Of a DNA stretch of 64,000 nt, positions 9,078 to 18,807 are shown piece by piece. Location: assembly GCF_029109325.1 (NCBI RefSeq), contig NZ_JAQKQJ010000010.1, forward strand, positions 372,001 to 436,000, in the 5' to 3' direction. This DNA comes from Nodosilinea sp. PGN35. Its GTDB lineage: Bacteria > Cyanobacteriota > Cyanobacteriia > Phormidesmidales > Phormidesmidaceae. The notes under the pieces were generated by a model that saw only the letters and a program-made list of their open reading frames with translations, was not told the DNA's origin and ran no database searches. Both the position numbers and the translations under genes were made by a program. Position 1 is the stretch's first letter. Each line of letters starts with the position of its first letter.

Positions 9078-9377
9078 ATGTTTGAATATCTCGAACCCGA
9101 CGCCTCTGGCGCGTCGAATTTTCCGCCTGCCCAGCCCGCCCAGCCCCATCCTCGCCCAGAGCGGGTGCGCCACCTGCTCTACGGCAGCCTCGCAGGTATA
9201 GACCGCACCATCAAAATTCTCCACGCCTACGGCTACGCCGACCCCAACGACTGGAGCGACCCCATCCCAGTGCCGCCCAATGCTGAAACGCGATCGCCGA
9301 GCGGAGTTGGGGGCGCAACCTCCCCAGAGGAGATGCCGTGGATGGTCATTCTGACGAAAACCTTGCTGATTGAATAG
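9078..9377 (+). CDS. Small conserved cyanobacterial protein of unknown function
   Basis: The 99-residue product starts at an ATG after AAAAGGAACAC. The core RHLLYGSLAGIDRTIKILH and AYGYADPNDWSDPIPV is a pattern I recall from small cyanobacterial proteins of unknown function. No membrane segment or signal peptide is seen; the N-terminal 25 residues are Pro-rich. It stands alone on the plus strand, facing the convergent rarA fusion gene, whose end is 58 bases away. A Gly/Pro/Ser-rich stretch (RSPSGVGGATSPEE) interrupts the conserved part and contains a HIP1-related sequence, so it may be a later insertion. Confidence 0.7.
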   Translation: MFEYLEPDASGASNFPPAQPAQPHPRPERVRHLLYGSLAGIDRTIKILHAYGYADPNDWSDPIPVPPNAETRSPSGVGGATSPEEMPWMVILTKTLLIE

Positions 9378-9435
9378 CTCGAATGCTGTCGGGAGTTGAG
9401 CTTGCCTACGCGGCCAACTCCCGATCATTGAGGCA

Positions 9436-11655
<2,220 letters not shown>

Positions 11656-11757
11656 AGGGACTGGCGAAACGGGCTGGGGGGCGATCGCGCCGCACCGTTG
11701 CTCTATGGTACCGCCAGGGCGGCTTGGGGAGACTTTTAGGGGATGCCGCAAAGGGTT

Positions 11758-12228
11758 CTAGGGCTGGTCTGACGATGCAGAGGGGAGCTGAAGCTCAATG
11801 CCCACTTTGCTGCCCAGCTCTATTACCTCGTCGGCAAAGTTGTTAGCTGCCTCTACGCCAGTGGTGACCACAGCCGCCGTCGCCAGCAGGCCCGCCAGCC
11901 ACTTTTTGAGTCGAGGGCGGTTGCGCTGCTCCGCCGGTTTTTGAATTTCTTCTTCAATGGCGTCGATGTCGATGGTGATGTCGTCTTGCAGGGCTTGGGG
12001 CAGTTGGGCGGCGGTTTGGCGCAGGCGATCGATGAGCTGCAATAGCTCAGCGGTGGTTGCACCCGTGGTTTGGGTAAAGCCAGTGGCGGTGACTTGGGCA
12101 CTGTCGCTGGCTTCGTTGACCACATTGCCAATGTTGCCTCCGTTGACCTGGGTGCCAATTTTGTGGCCCATGACTTTGTCGCCTGCAATGTTGTCGCCGC
12201 TGCCGTGCTGGTGAATGGTGTTTGCCAT
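11758..12228 (-). CDS. Small tag protein with N-terminal GSGDN motif and a membrane-like helix
   Basis: The 156-residue protein begins MANTIHQHGSGDNIAGDKV, a Gly/Asp-rich tag that continues as short repeats (GHKIGTQVNGGNIGNVVNEA), probably a small beta-helix. A helical segment (ELLQLIDRLRQTAAQLPQAL) and then one hydrophobic helix (WLAGLLATAAVVTTGVEAA) follow. The same HQHGSGDNVAGD tag ends the ROCO protein encoded 500 bases upstream. Such tags and this helical C-terminal region recur in cyanobacterial NLR-like and peptidase conflict genes, so a signalling partner role is likely but inferred. The ATG at 12228 is preferred to a TTG six bases earlier. Confidence 0.75.
   Translation of the reverse strand: MANTIHQHGSGDNIAGDKVMGHKIGTQVNGGNIGNVVNEASDSAQVTATGFTQTTGATTAELLQLIDRLRQTAAQLPQALQDDITIDIDAIEEEIQKPAEQRNRPRLKKWLAGLLATAAVVTTGVEAANNFADEVIELGSKVGIELQLPSASSDQP
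12178..12220. repeat. Copy 1 of the DNA repeat encoding the GSGDN tag
   Basis: These 43 bases match 12767-12809 with 5 mismatches, including an exact 22-base block (12192-12213). They encode the HQHGSGDNIAGDK tag at the N-terminus of the small protein. Confidence 0.8.
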
Positions 12229-12241
12229 AGTCAAAACCTAT

Positions 12242-12442
12242 CTAACGGAGAACTTGAAGCACGGTCTCACTAGGGTTGAAGAGTTGGCGCTTTGAGGCGT
12301 TAAGAAACTCGATGCTGATTGGATCATCGTTTTCGTCGTAGCTGACAATCACCCCACCGGGTTCGGCAATGGCATTGCAGGGGGGCACATCTTTCATGAT
12401 GAAAATTAGCACATCGGCTTCAGCGTCGTATTTAACGTTCAT
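12242..12442 (-). CDS. DUF2283 family protein, antitoxin-like
   Basis: The 66-residue product (MNVKYDAEADVLIFIMKD... GVIVSYDENDDPISIEFLNA) fits the DUF2283 family, small proteins commonly paired with a DUF4258 gene. The ATG at 12442 lies one base after the stop of that upstream partner, so the two are translated together. The longer frame upstream to 12583 is only the shadow of the DUF4258 gene. In such pairs DUF2283 is the presumed antitoxin; this is by analogy and not demonstrated by sequence. Confidence 0.85.
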   Translation of the reverse strand: MNVKYDAEADVLIFIMKDVPPCNAIAEPGGVIVSYDENDDPISIEFLNASKRQLFNPSETVLQVLR

Positions 12443-12443
12443 G

Positions 12444-12698
12444 TTAGTTCTCCTGCCAGTAGCGGTTGACTTGATTGGTCCAGTACAGGGTAATGATGCG
12501 TCTGGTGCCAGCCACATCAGCGAAGGGAATACGTAACAGCCCTTTACCTCGCTTTGCCTGAGCGACAGAAACATCGTCTTCAATCACTACCTGTTGTGGG
12601 TTGCTGACAATGGCTTCGACCTCCTCGCGAGTAATACCCAATCGCTGTTGCCATTGCTGTTGACGTTCTTCAGCGTGCTTTGTCCAGAAAATTTGCAT
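12444..12698 (-). CDS. DUF4258 family protein, toxin-like
   Basis: The 84-residue protein MQIFWTKHAEERQQQW... matches DUF4258: a conserved N-terminal His in TKHAEERQ, the GITREEVEAIVSNP helix and a basic C-terminal strand set (GTRRIITLYWTNQVNRY). Proteins of this family resemble RelE/BrnT-type toxins and are usually followed by DUF2283, as here with a one-base gap. The ATG at 12698 is well placed; the upstream extension to 13046 is an arginine/proline-rich shadow frame of the ROCO gene. Whether it is an active toxin is unknown. Confidence 0.85.
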   Translation of the reverse strand: MQIFWTKHAEERQQQWQQRLGITREEVEAIVSNPQQVVIEDDVSVAQAKRGKGLLRIPFADVAGTRRIITLYWTNQVNRYWQEN

Positions 12699-12716
12699 GG
12701 GGATGCTGCTAGAAAT

Positions 12717-12733
12717 GGTGGGCAATGCCCACC
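12717..12733. terminator. Hairpin just after the ROCO stop codon
   Basis: GGTGGGCAATGCCCACC is an 8-bp perfect inverted repeat with a one-base centre, directly downstream of the ROCO TAG (12734-12736). It has no T run. Similar GGTGGGCAATGCCCACC palindromes are scattered in cyanobacterial genomes, so it may be a dispersed repeat rather than a dedicated terminator. Confidence 0.4.
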
Positions 12734-15673
12734 CTACGGTGGGGTGTGTTTGTCGCCTTGGATGAGGTCGCCTGCTACATTGTCGCCGCTGCCGTGCTGG
12801 TGGGTGGTGCGGCTGCCCTGGTAGATGTGAATATCGCCGTAGCGCTCTTCCATGTCGAGGCCCCGTTCTTTGAGGTCGCGCTGGCGGCGGGCTTCTACGG
12901 GTTCGTAGCCGTCGAGGAGCTGGCGCAGGTTGAGGCGCAGGCGCAGTTTGCCGATGGGGAATTCTTGAATGCCCATACCTTCTTGGCCCAGCAGTTCTTG
13001 ATAATCCAGCGGTGGGTGGTCGGGGTGGTTGGGGACGGGTACCCACTCGGAAACTTCTAAGTCTGCAAAGCTGCGGTGAATGCGGGTGAAGATGTCGCGG
13101 ATTAGCGAGAGGAAGACGCGGCGGGTGGTTTCGCGTCCGGCAATGGCAATAAAGATCTTTTTGTCTTCGGGGTCGGCTTTGATGCGGGCGATGTTGAATA
13201 CCTCGTCACCCTCGCGGTAGGCCAGCATGACGCCGCTGCGCCAGTGGATGTGGTTGTGAATCTTTTCGTGGCTGAGGACGATGAAGCGCGACAGCACGCT
13301 CTCCGGCAGGATGCGGTAGTGGTACTGGAACTCCAGGGTGTCGCCCTCTAGCCCGGTGGCGTCGGGTTCGTCTTTGGGCAGCAGGCCGGGGATGAGAAAG
13401 CGGGGAAAGGGGCAGTCGGGCAGCTCGAAGCAGAGCTGAAATTCTTGCATCAGGTCGGTGAGGTAGCGGTGGCGCTCGGGGGGGTAGCGGCCTGGGGGCA
13501 GCACCCGGCTGAGGTCGTCGTAGTCGAGGATGCCTTTGCCCTGGGTTTTGAGGGTGTCGTCGCTGAGCAGGGCGTAGATACCCTCGGTTACCCAGTCGGG
13601 GTTGAGGACGTTGGTATTTTGCAAAAAGGGATGGTTGCGAAAATTGAGCACCAGGCCCAGGTTGTGCAGCAGGTCGATGAGCTGGGTTTGGTTTTGCTCT
13701 TCGGGGATGTTGTTTTGGTAGCAGATGCCGATGTATTCGCCGTAGCTAATAAAGTCTTTATCCAGGGCTTCGAGCTGTTCTTTAACCTGAAACCAGGAGA
13801 GGGGCAGCAGGTTGTAGACATCCCGCAGTTTGCCCACTTCTTCGGTAATTTTGGCTCGCAATTCCTCAATACCGTTGCCGCTCTGGCAGGAGGTTTCGAG
13901 AATGGCGCAGATGTTGGGGTACTTTTGCCGCAGGGCTTTGCGGTTGATATCGAAGGGTTGCTCGTCGCTTTTGTTGCCGACGATGATGACGGGCGACTCG
14001 CCGCCAAAACTTTGGATCAGCTTTAGCCAGTATTCGATGCGGTTTTCGTCTTCGCTAGTGCGGCAGTTGCAGACCAGAACGTATAGGCTGCGCTTGGTGA
14101 GAAAGAACTGGTGAGTGGCATGGTAAATCTCTTGCCCGCCAAAATCCCATACATTGAGGCGTACATCTTTGCTGTTGACGTGGACGCCCCAGGTACGGAC
14201 AGATAGCCCATCCGTTTGGAACTCAGTGGGGTTAAAGGTGCCCTCCATCAACTGTTTGACCAAGGAGGTTTTGCCCACACTGCCCTGGCCAACTAGCAAG
14301 AGTTTCGCTTCATCTAGAGGCTTTACCAAGCCACTATTCAATTGATGCAAATAGTTGAAAATATCCTTAGGATTTCCATGTCTCTCGCTAGATCCTATTG
14401 AGCCTAAAATCTCTGGCGCTATAGGCACGGGATTTTCACGAAGATCTAAGACCTTCAATTCAGATAACCTCTCTAGGAATGCGGGTATAAGCTTAATGTT
14501 GTTTCTCCTAAGGCGAATTTCACGAAGTTTTATAAGCTCTACAACCGTACTTGGAATTTCTTCAATAAAATTCTCCCTCAAGTCAAGAATTTGAAGATTT
14601 TTTAATCGAGCTATATAATCTGGTATGCTAGTCACCTTATTAAATGGCATGTAAAGTATTTGAAGCTTTTCGAGTCGTGTCAAGCAATCTGAAATTTCTG
14701 TCATTTCATTCCATGCAAGGTGAACCCTTTCGAGATTACAAAGCTTGGACATACTCTCAGGAAGATTCTTTATGAGATTATTATTAAGGAAAAGGAGCTT
14801 GAGACTTGAGAGCTTCAAAATGCTTTTTGGAACTGATTCAAGTCGATTGTTAAAAAGAATTATTTCTTCAAGGTCGGACAGGCTAGACAGTCCAGATGGT
14901 AGACTTTTAATTCCATTAGAACTCAAGTCTAATCTTTTAAGTTTCGCCAGATTTCCTATCGAATCAGGTATGTCGTCAATCAAGTTGTCTCTTAGGTTTA
15001 AATTCTTCAAGTTATACAGATGAGACAAAGGAGTAGGATAAGAATTTATGTCATTAAAGCTTAAGTCAAGGATTTCCAGATTTTCGAGGCAGGCTATTTC
15101 ATTTGGAAGTGCAGAAATTATATTTTCTCGCAAACAAAGCTTTCGAAGTTTTTGAGATTCTTTGATGCTTTTGGGAACAGCGCTAATTTTATTATTACTT
15201 AGATTTAAGTCTACCAATTCATGCAACTGAAAAAGAAGTTCTGGCACAAAGCTTATGCGATTTGCACTGAGGTTCAGTTCCTTGATGGCTGAAAGGCTCA
15301 ATATTGCTTCCGGTATAGTTGTCAATTGAGTTCGTATAATAGACAGTTTCTCCAAGGATTTAAGATTGATTACACAATCAGGGACGATTTCGAACAAGTT
15401 CCCGCTTAAATCAAGTGTTTTTAAGTTTTTCAGATTGGCTATTTCTGATGGCAAGGAGGATAAATTGTTGGCGACAACTTTTGGTAAAAATTGACCGTCT
15501 ACAAAGTCGTCATAGTCGTCTTCATTTTGCCTGCCTAAAATTAAGATTTTTAATTGAGAGAGCTTGCCGATTTCGGGGGGCAGTTCCGTCAACCCCTGGC
15601 CCGACAGGTCTAGCTCTGTCCAGCCTTCGGCGGCGGCCTGGTCGATCAGTTGTAGCAGCTCGTCGTGGGTCAT
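12734..15673 (-). CDS. ROCO protein: leucine-rich repeats, Roc GTPase, COR domain, GSGDN tail
   Basis: About residues 15-430 are LRRs of 23-residue units (LKTLDLSGNLFEIVPD and many like it). The Roc GTPase follows with P-loop GQGSVGKTS near 462-470, switch motif NVWDFGGQEIYHATH and specificity motif VGNKSDE; a COR dimerisation region covers roughly 620-850. The last 25 residues carry the tag THQHGSGDNVAGD shared with the small protein encoded downstream. ROCO proteins are NLR-like sensors and GTP switches; LRRK2 is the human relative. The LRR part of the gene (about 14330-15560) is AT-rich while both ends are GC-rich, which suggests exchange of the sensor domain. ATG start at 15673. Confidence 0.93.
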   Translation of the reverse strand: MTHDELLQLIDQAAAEGWTELDLSGQGLTELPPEIGKLSQLKILILGRQNEDDYDDFVDGQFLPKVVANNLSSLPSEIANLKNLKTLDLSGNLFEIVPDCVINLKSLEKLSIIRTQLTTIPEAILSLSAIKELNLSANRISFVPELLFQLHELVDLNLSNNKISAVPKSIKESQKLRKLCLRENIISALPNEIACLENLEILDLSFNDINSYPTPLSHLYNLKNLNLRDNLIDDIPDSIGNLAKLKRLDLSSNGIKSLPSGLSSLSDLEEIILFNNRLESVPKSILKLSSLKLLFLNNNLIKNLPESMSKLCNLERVHLAWNEMTEISDCLTRLEKLQILYMPFNKVTSIPDYIARLKNLQILDLRENFIEEIPSTVVELIKLREIRLRRNNIKLIPAFLERLSELKVLDLRENPVPIAPEILGSIGSSERHGNPKDIFNYLHQLNSGLVKPLDEAKLLLVGQGSVGKTSLVKQLMEGTFNPTEFQTDGLSVRTWGVHVNSKDVRLNVWDFGGQEIYHATHQFFLTKRSLYVLVCNCRTSEDENRIEYWLKLIQSFGGESPVIIVGNKSDEQPFDINRKALRQKYPNICAILETSCQSGNGIEELRAKITEEVGKLRDVYNLLPLSWFQVKEQLEALDKDFISYGEYIGICYQNNIPEEQNQTQLIDLLHNLGLVLNFRNHPFLQNTNVLNPDWVTEGIYALLSDDTLKTQGKGILDYDDLSRVLPPGRYPPERHRYLTDLMQEFQLCFELPDCPFPRFLIPGLLPKDEPDATGLEGDTLEFQYHYRILPESVLSRFIVLSHEKIHNHIHWRSGVMLAYREGDEVFNIARIKADPEDKKIFIAIAGRETTRRVFLSLIRDIFTRIHRSFADLEVSEWVPVPNHPDHPPLDYQELLGQEGMGIQEFPIGKLRLRLNLRQLLDGYEPVEARRQRDLKERGLDMEERYGDIHIYQGSRTTHQHGSGDNVAGDLIQGDKHTPP
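12767..12809. repeat. Copy 2 of the DNA repeat encoding the GSGDN tag
   Basis: This copy encodes the HQHGSGDNVAGD tail of the ROCO protein and matches 12178-12220 in 38 of 43 bases. The two copies lie 589 bases apart in the same orientation, consistent with a segmental duplication or with gene conversion between tags. Confidence 0.8.
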
Positions 15674-15674
15674 G

Positions 15675-15705
15675 GCGATTTTGGATTGGTGATTTTGGAT
15701 TTTGG
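15675..15705. repeat. 31-base leader repeat, copy next to the ROCO start codon
   Basis: On the minus strand this reads CCAAAATCCAAAATC and ends two bases before the ROCO ATG. It matches 16509-16539 in 29 of 31 bases. Each copy is itself two runs of GATTTTGG. Confidence 0.75.
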
Positions 15706-15799
15706 GGGGGCGATCAGTTGGTAGCCGTAGGGTGGGTTAGGCGGTTATGTCCTCTGCCACCAACGATTGACCTTGTGCTCTGCCACAACCCACCGCCCA

Positions 15800-16054
15800 T
15801 TAGGCAGTTTGAGGAATGGGTTGACCAAGATCGTATAGGAACTCCGGTGCAAAGTCTGCTCCGTTGGGCCACTCAATGGTGTTCGTTTCAGAATTTAGGA
15901 AGACCTGCTTAAAGTACTCGGTATCCTTAAGTGGTTCAAAGATATCGCCATACAGCTCTTGGGTCAAATCAACATCTCCAACGGTCTGATCGCTAAAGGT
16001 CAGCCTAAGTCTGTAAGCATCTAAGTATTCAACCTTCTCAACATGAAGAAACAT
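15800..16054 (-). CDS. DUF2442 family protein
   Basis: The 84-residue protein (VEKVEYLDAYRLRLTFSDQ, GDVDLTQELYGDIFEPLKD, TIEWPNGADFAPEFLYDL) is a clear DUF2442 member. These small proteins are usually encoded next to a DUF4160 gene, as here: its ATG is 12 bases after the DUF4160 stop. The pair behaves like a toxin-antitoxin module in layout, but biochemical function is not established. The ROCO gene starts about 125 bases downstream on the same strand, separated by a repeat-rich spacer. Confidence 0.88.
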   Translation of the reverse strand: MFLHVEKVEYLDAYRLRLTFSDQTVGDVDLTQELYGDIFEPLKDTEYFKQVFLNSETNTIEWPNGADFAPEFLYDLGQPIPQTA

Positions 16055-16066
16055 ATTTAACCTCGT

Positions 16067-16324
16067 TTACGGCAAAGGCTCCACTTCATTCAACGCTTTT
16101 CGCTGGCGTGCCAATTCCCAATTCTCTAGAAGCTCTGATTGGTGTAGCTCTAGCCATTCCAGCACCATCCGCAGAGCCCGTTTCGACATTCTGCCTTCCA
16201 CTACGTCAGTTTCTATTTCCACAACAATTTCGTCATTTTGATAACGAGCATGAAAATGAGGTGGCTGATGGTCGTTATAGTTCATAAAAATAACGATGCC
16301 GTAGAATCGGCTAATGGTTGGCAT
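16067..16324 (-). CDS. DUF4160 family protein
   Basis: The 85-residue protein has the DUF4160 signature MPTISRFYGIVIFMNYNDHQ followed by PPHFHARY and a helix rich in Lys/Arg and Glu (GRMSKRALRMVLEWLELHQ). It is the usual partner of DUF2442, which follows after 12 bases. The conserved PHFHA histidines could bind metal, but no activity is known to me. A further short open frame ends 10 bases upstream on the same strand, so the operon may have three genes. Confidence 0.88.
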   Translation of the reverse strand: MPTISRFYGIVIFMNYNDHQPPHFHARYQNDEIVVEIETDVVEGRMSKRALRMVLEWLELHQSELLENWELARQRKALNEVEPLP

Positions 16325-16334
16325 GTCTAGCGTC

Positions 16335-16508
16335 TCAAAAACCGAGTGTTTCTTGATCGCGCTGTTGGCGTTCTTGCTGGAGCAAGTCTGCGATGGAGAA
16401 ACTGGCTATGTCACCACCGTTGGCCAGACGCAGTCGTTCATGCAAGTGGCTTAGACCATTTTGGCTGGCTTTCCAAGCCGCCTTGCGATCGAGTTTGGCA
16501 TACAGCAA
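16335..16508 (-). CDS. Short possible gene upstream of DUF4160
   Basis: Reading the minus strand from a TTG at 16508 gives 57 residues with natural-looking composition: AKLDRKAAWKASQNGLSHL, then HERLRLANGGDIASFSIAD and LLQQERQQRDQETLGF, stop at 16335. The stop is 10 bases before the DUF4160 ATG. The frame stays open upstream through the 31-base leader repeat without an ATG, so it could also be the 3' remnant of a longer gene. I do not recognise the family; a short helical protein or antitoxin-like partner is possible. Confidence 0.4.
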   Translation of the reverse strand: MLYAKLDRKAAWKASQNGLSHLHERLRLANGGDIASFSIADLLQQERQQRDQETLGF

Positions 16509-16539
16509 GCGATTTTGGGTTGGCGATTTTGGATTTTGG
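16509..16539. repeat. 31-base leader repeat, copy upstream of the DUF4160/DUF2442 genes
   Basis: It matches the sequence next to the ROCO start codon (15675-15705) in 29 of 31 bases and likewise abuts a potential start codon (TTG at 16508). The two copies flank the DUF4160/DUF2442 cassette as direct repeats. Confidence 0.7.
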
Positions 16540-16593
16540 AGCAGAGAGGGGATGGTCTCCCAGTTATAGCGGCGTTTGCAGCCAAGCGAGATT

Positions 16594-16627
16594 AGACCTC
16601 CGGTTTCTTTAAAGAAACCGGAGGTCT
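16594..16627. repeat. Perfect 34-base palindrome
   Basis: AGACCTCCGGTTTCTTT is followed at once by its exact reverse complement, so 17 bp can pair without a loop. It lies downstream of the sigma-factor gene and within the open frame ahead of DUF4160, and it has no T run on either side. It may be a bidirectional terminator or a member of a dispersed palindrome family. Confidence 0.75.
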
Positions 16628-16739
16628 TGGGTAGGTGAGTTCAAAATCAGCTCATTCAAGACATCTTGGCGGTGCTTACGCAAAAATGGGCCAGTGGCTT
16701 CGCCTCTGACCCATCAAATAGCCGATCGCTCTACCCGCC

Positions 16740-17702
16740 TTAGCCAGCCAGGTACGCTTTCAGGTCGTGGCGGGCGTAGCGCAGCTTTTTGATCGCGTCG
16801 CGCTCGATCTGGCGCACTCGCTCGCGGCTGACGTTGAGCTGCTGGCCCACCTTTGAGAGCGACAGCCCCTCGCCTGTGCCGAGGCCAAAGCGCAGCACCA
16901 GCACCTCGCGCTGCTGGGGGGTGAGGCGATCGAGAATGCGAAAGATGTCTTGCTGAAGGCTGTTTTGGGCGGCGTAGTCCTCGGGCGATCGCCCCTGGTC
17001 GTCTTCCAGCATGTCGGCTAGCTCGGTATCGCCCTTGTCGCCCACCAGGGCATTGAGCGACATGGGCTGCTGCGACTGCGATAGAAACTGGCGCACCTGC
17101 ACCAGGGGCATATCCAGATGGTTGGCCACCTCTTCGAGGGTGGCGGTGCGCCCCAGCTCCTGGGCCAGGTGGCGCTGGGCGCGCTTGATCTTGGTCAGCT
17201 TTTCAAAGATGTGGATGGGCAGGCGAATGGCGCGGCTCTTTTCGGCGATCGCCCGCGTCACGGCCTGGCGAATCCACCAGTAGGCGTAGGTCGAGAACCG
17301 AAAACCCTTAGTGGGGTCAAACTTCTCAACTCCCCGCTGTAGACCCATAGTGCCTTCCTGCACCAAGTCCATTAGATCCAGGTTGCGCTTGGTGTACTTC
17401 TTGGCAATAGAAACCACCAGCCGCAGGTTGGCCTCCACCATGCGGCGGCGGGCTGCCTCCCCTGCCGCCAGCTGCTGCTGGAGGTCGTCCACCGACAGGT
17501 CGGCGGCGGTGGCCCATTCATCAAGGGAGGGCTCGTGGCCCAGGGTCTCCGCCAGTTGGGTCGATACCTCAGTGAGCCGGTTCAGCTGCTGCACATGTTT
17601 GCCCAGCGAAATCTCTTCGTCGCGGGAGAGCCGGGGAATGCGGCCAATTTCTTTCAGGTATGCCTGAACAGAATTGCTAGAGGTGGAGGTAGCTTGAGCC
17701 AT
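16740..17702 (-). CDS. RNA polymerase sigma factor, group 2 sigma-70
   Basis: All regions of a primary-like sigma are present: 1.2 ([20 protein letters not shown]), 2.1-2.4 ([20 protein letters not shown], then [20 protein letters not shown]), 3 ([17 protein letters not shown]) and 4.2 helix-turn-helix ([20 protein letters not shown]). About 320 residues and no long acidic region 1.1, so it is a non-essential SigB/C/D/E-type factor, not the housekeeping SigA; the exact subgroup cannot be fixed. The ATG at 17702 is preferred; another in-frame ATG at 17756 adds 18 residues. It follows the TonB-like gene on the same strand after 93 bases. Confidence 0.92.
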   Translation of the reverse strand: MAQATSTSSNSVQAYLKEIGRIPRLSRDEEISLGKHVQQLNRLTEVSTQLAETLGHEPSLDEWATAADLSVDDLQQQLAAGEAARRRMVEANLRLVVSIAKKYTKRNLDLMDLVQEGTMGLQRGVEKFDPTKGFRFSTYAYWWIRQAVTRAIAEKSRAIRLPIHIFEKLTKIKRAQRHLAQELGRTATLEEVANHLDMPLVQVRQFLSQSQQPMSLNALVGDKGDTELADMLEDDQGRSPEDYAAQNSLQQDIFRILDRLTPQQREVLVLRFGLGTGEGLSLSKVGQQLNVSRERVRQIERDAIKKLRYARHDLKAYLAG

Positions 17703-17795
17703 GGGAAAATCAGTAGGGGCATTCGACTTACCTGCCACTATGACAAGGCCGGCCATTCCATGCCTCTACCCAAGGGGAGGAAGCCTCCGAATCCG

Positions 17796-18647
17796 CTAAG
17801 GACTACAGCTGTCCCCGCTGTAGCGCACCTGCACCGGCAGCCAGTGGGCCTGGGGGTTGGGCAGTGAGTTGCCAGGGGGTGGCTCAAAGCTTCGCCCTAG
17901 GGCTAGCTCTAGGGCTTTTTCATCGAGTACGGTGTAGCCGGTGCTGTCGAGCAGCACCGGCTCTTTGACCAGCTGGCCCGCCGCATTCACAATCACCCCG
18001 ACCAGGCCTTCGGCGGGGGCTGGGGTCAGGCAGGTGGTGATGGGGGATGTCACCTGTAAAGGAGCAAGTTTGCTGCCTAAAACGGGGATCTCGTGGTCGC
18101 CCAGGCCCTGGCTCTCGGTCTCTAGCCACCCTGGTACAACGGTGGTGTGAAAGGCCACATCGTTAGTGGCGAGTGATTTGGCCTGCTGGTTGAACTGGTA
18201 CTCTGCCGGGTCGCGCAGGCGATCGTCGAGGGTGGCGGGCAGAGACTCTGGGGGTACGGGTTCCAAACCCAGGGTTTCTGCGGGCGGCGGGGGTGGTTCA
18301 GGTCGCGCCTCTACCGGCTGGTCTGGTGCAGGTACAGTCGGCGGTGCTGGCGGTACAGAACGCACCAGGGGCGGCGCTTGAGGCGGCGGTGCCTGGGTTG
18401 CCTGGGGAGACGGGGCCGCAGCAACCACCTCAGCGGCTGGCTCAGCGGCAGCCGGTAGGCGCACCACGCCAATCACCGCCGTAGCATCGTCTAGCTCAGT
18501 CAAACTCTCTGGGGCCGGTGGGCTAGACTCGGGCACAGGCCAGGCTAGCAGCATGCCGTGCAGCCCAATCGAGAGCAGCACCAGCAGCCCGCCCCCCGAC
18601 CACCGGAGAGTGCGCTTACCTAGCCTGAGTTTGAACGGAAATGTCAT
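17796..18647 (-). CDS. TonB-like proline-rich membrane protein
   Basis: One N-terminal membrane anchor (WSGGGLLVLLSIGLHGMLLA) is followed by a long Pro/Ala/Glu-rich spacer (about residues 60-140) and a C-terminal domain resembling the TonB C-terminus (GLVGVIVNAAGQLVKEPVLL, then DEKALELALGRSFEPP). The protein would sit in the plasma membrane and span the periplasm. The usual partners exbB and exbD are not nearby, so an energy-transducing role is not certain. It is divergent from the phosphoesterase gene at 18808. Confidence 0.8.
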   Translation of the reverse strand: MTFPFKLRLGKRTLRWSGGGLLVLLSIGLHGMLLAWPVPESSPPAPESLTELDDATAVIGVVRLPAAAEPAAEVVAAAPSPQATQAPPPQAPPLVRSVPPAPPTVPAPDQPVEARPEPPPPPAETLGLEPVPPESLPATLDDRLRDPAEYQFNQQAKSLATNDVAFHTTVVPGWLETESQGLGDHEIPVLGSKLAPLQVTSPITTCLTPAPAEGLVGVIVNAAGQLVKEPVLLDSTGYTVLDEKALELALGRSFEPPPGNSLPNPQAHWLPVQVRYSGDSCSP

Positions 18648-18807
18648 GGTCTTGCCCGCTACTCCGCGCTGAGCAATGTCAGCATTTGACGCTCTAAAGG
18701 TGGCATATCTTTTGGGTGGTGTTACCTGTGAGCAGACAGTTTTTATATTGTCGTGATTTGCCGTTACGCTAGGGCTGTCGAGGCCCTACACCCAAAGGCG
18801 CAAAACG

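Noticed and set aside
12444..13046. Extended 200-residue version of the DUF4258 gene
   Set aside because: The first 116 residues are Arg/Pro-rich and lie antiparallel-free inside the ROCO 3' end in another frame; the family starts at the Met encoded at 12698.
14330..15560. Possible CRISPR-like or tandem DNA repeat in the ROCO gene
   Set aside because: The periodicity is at protein level (LRR units of about 23 codons) and the DNA of the units is not conserved, so it is not a CRISPR array or a DNA satellite.
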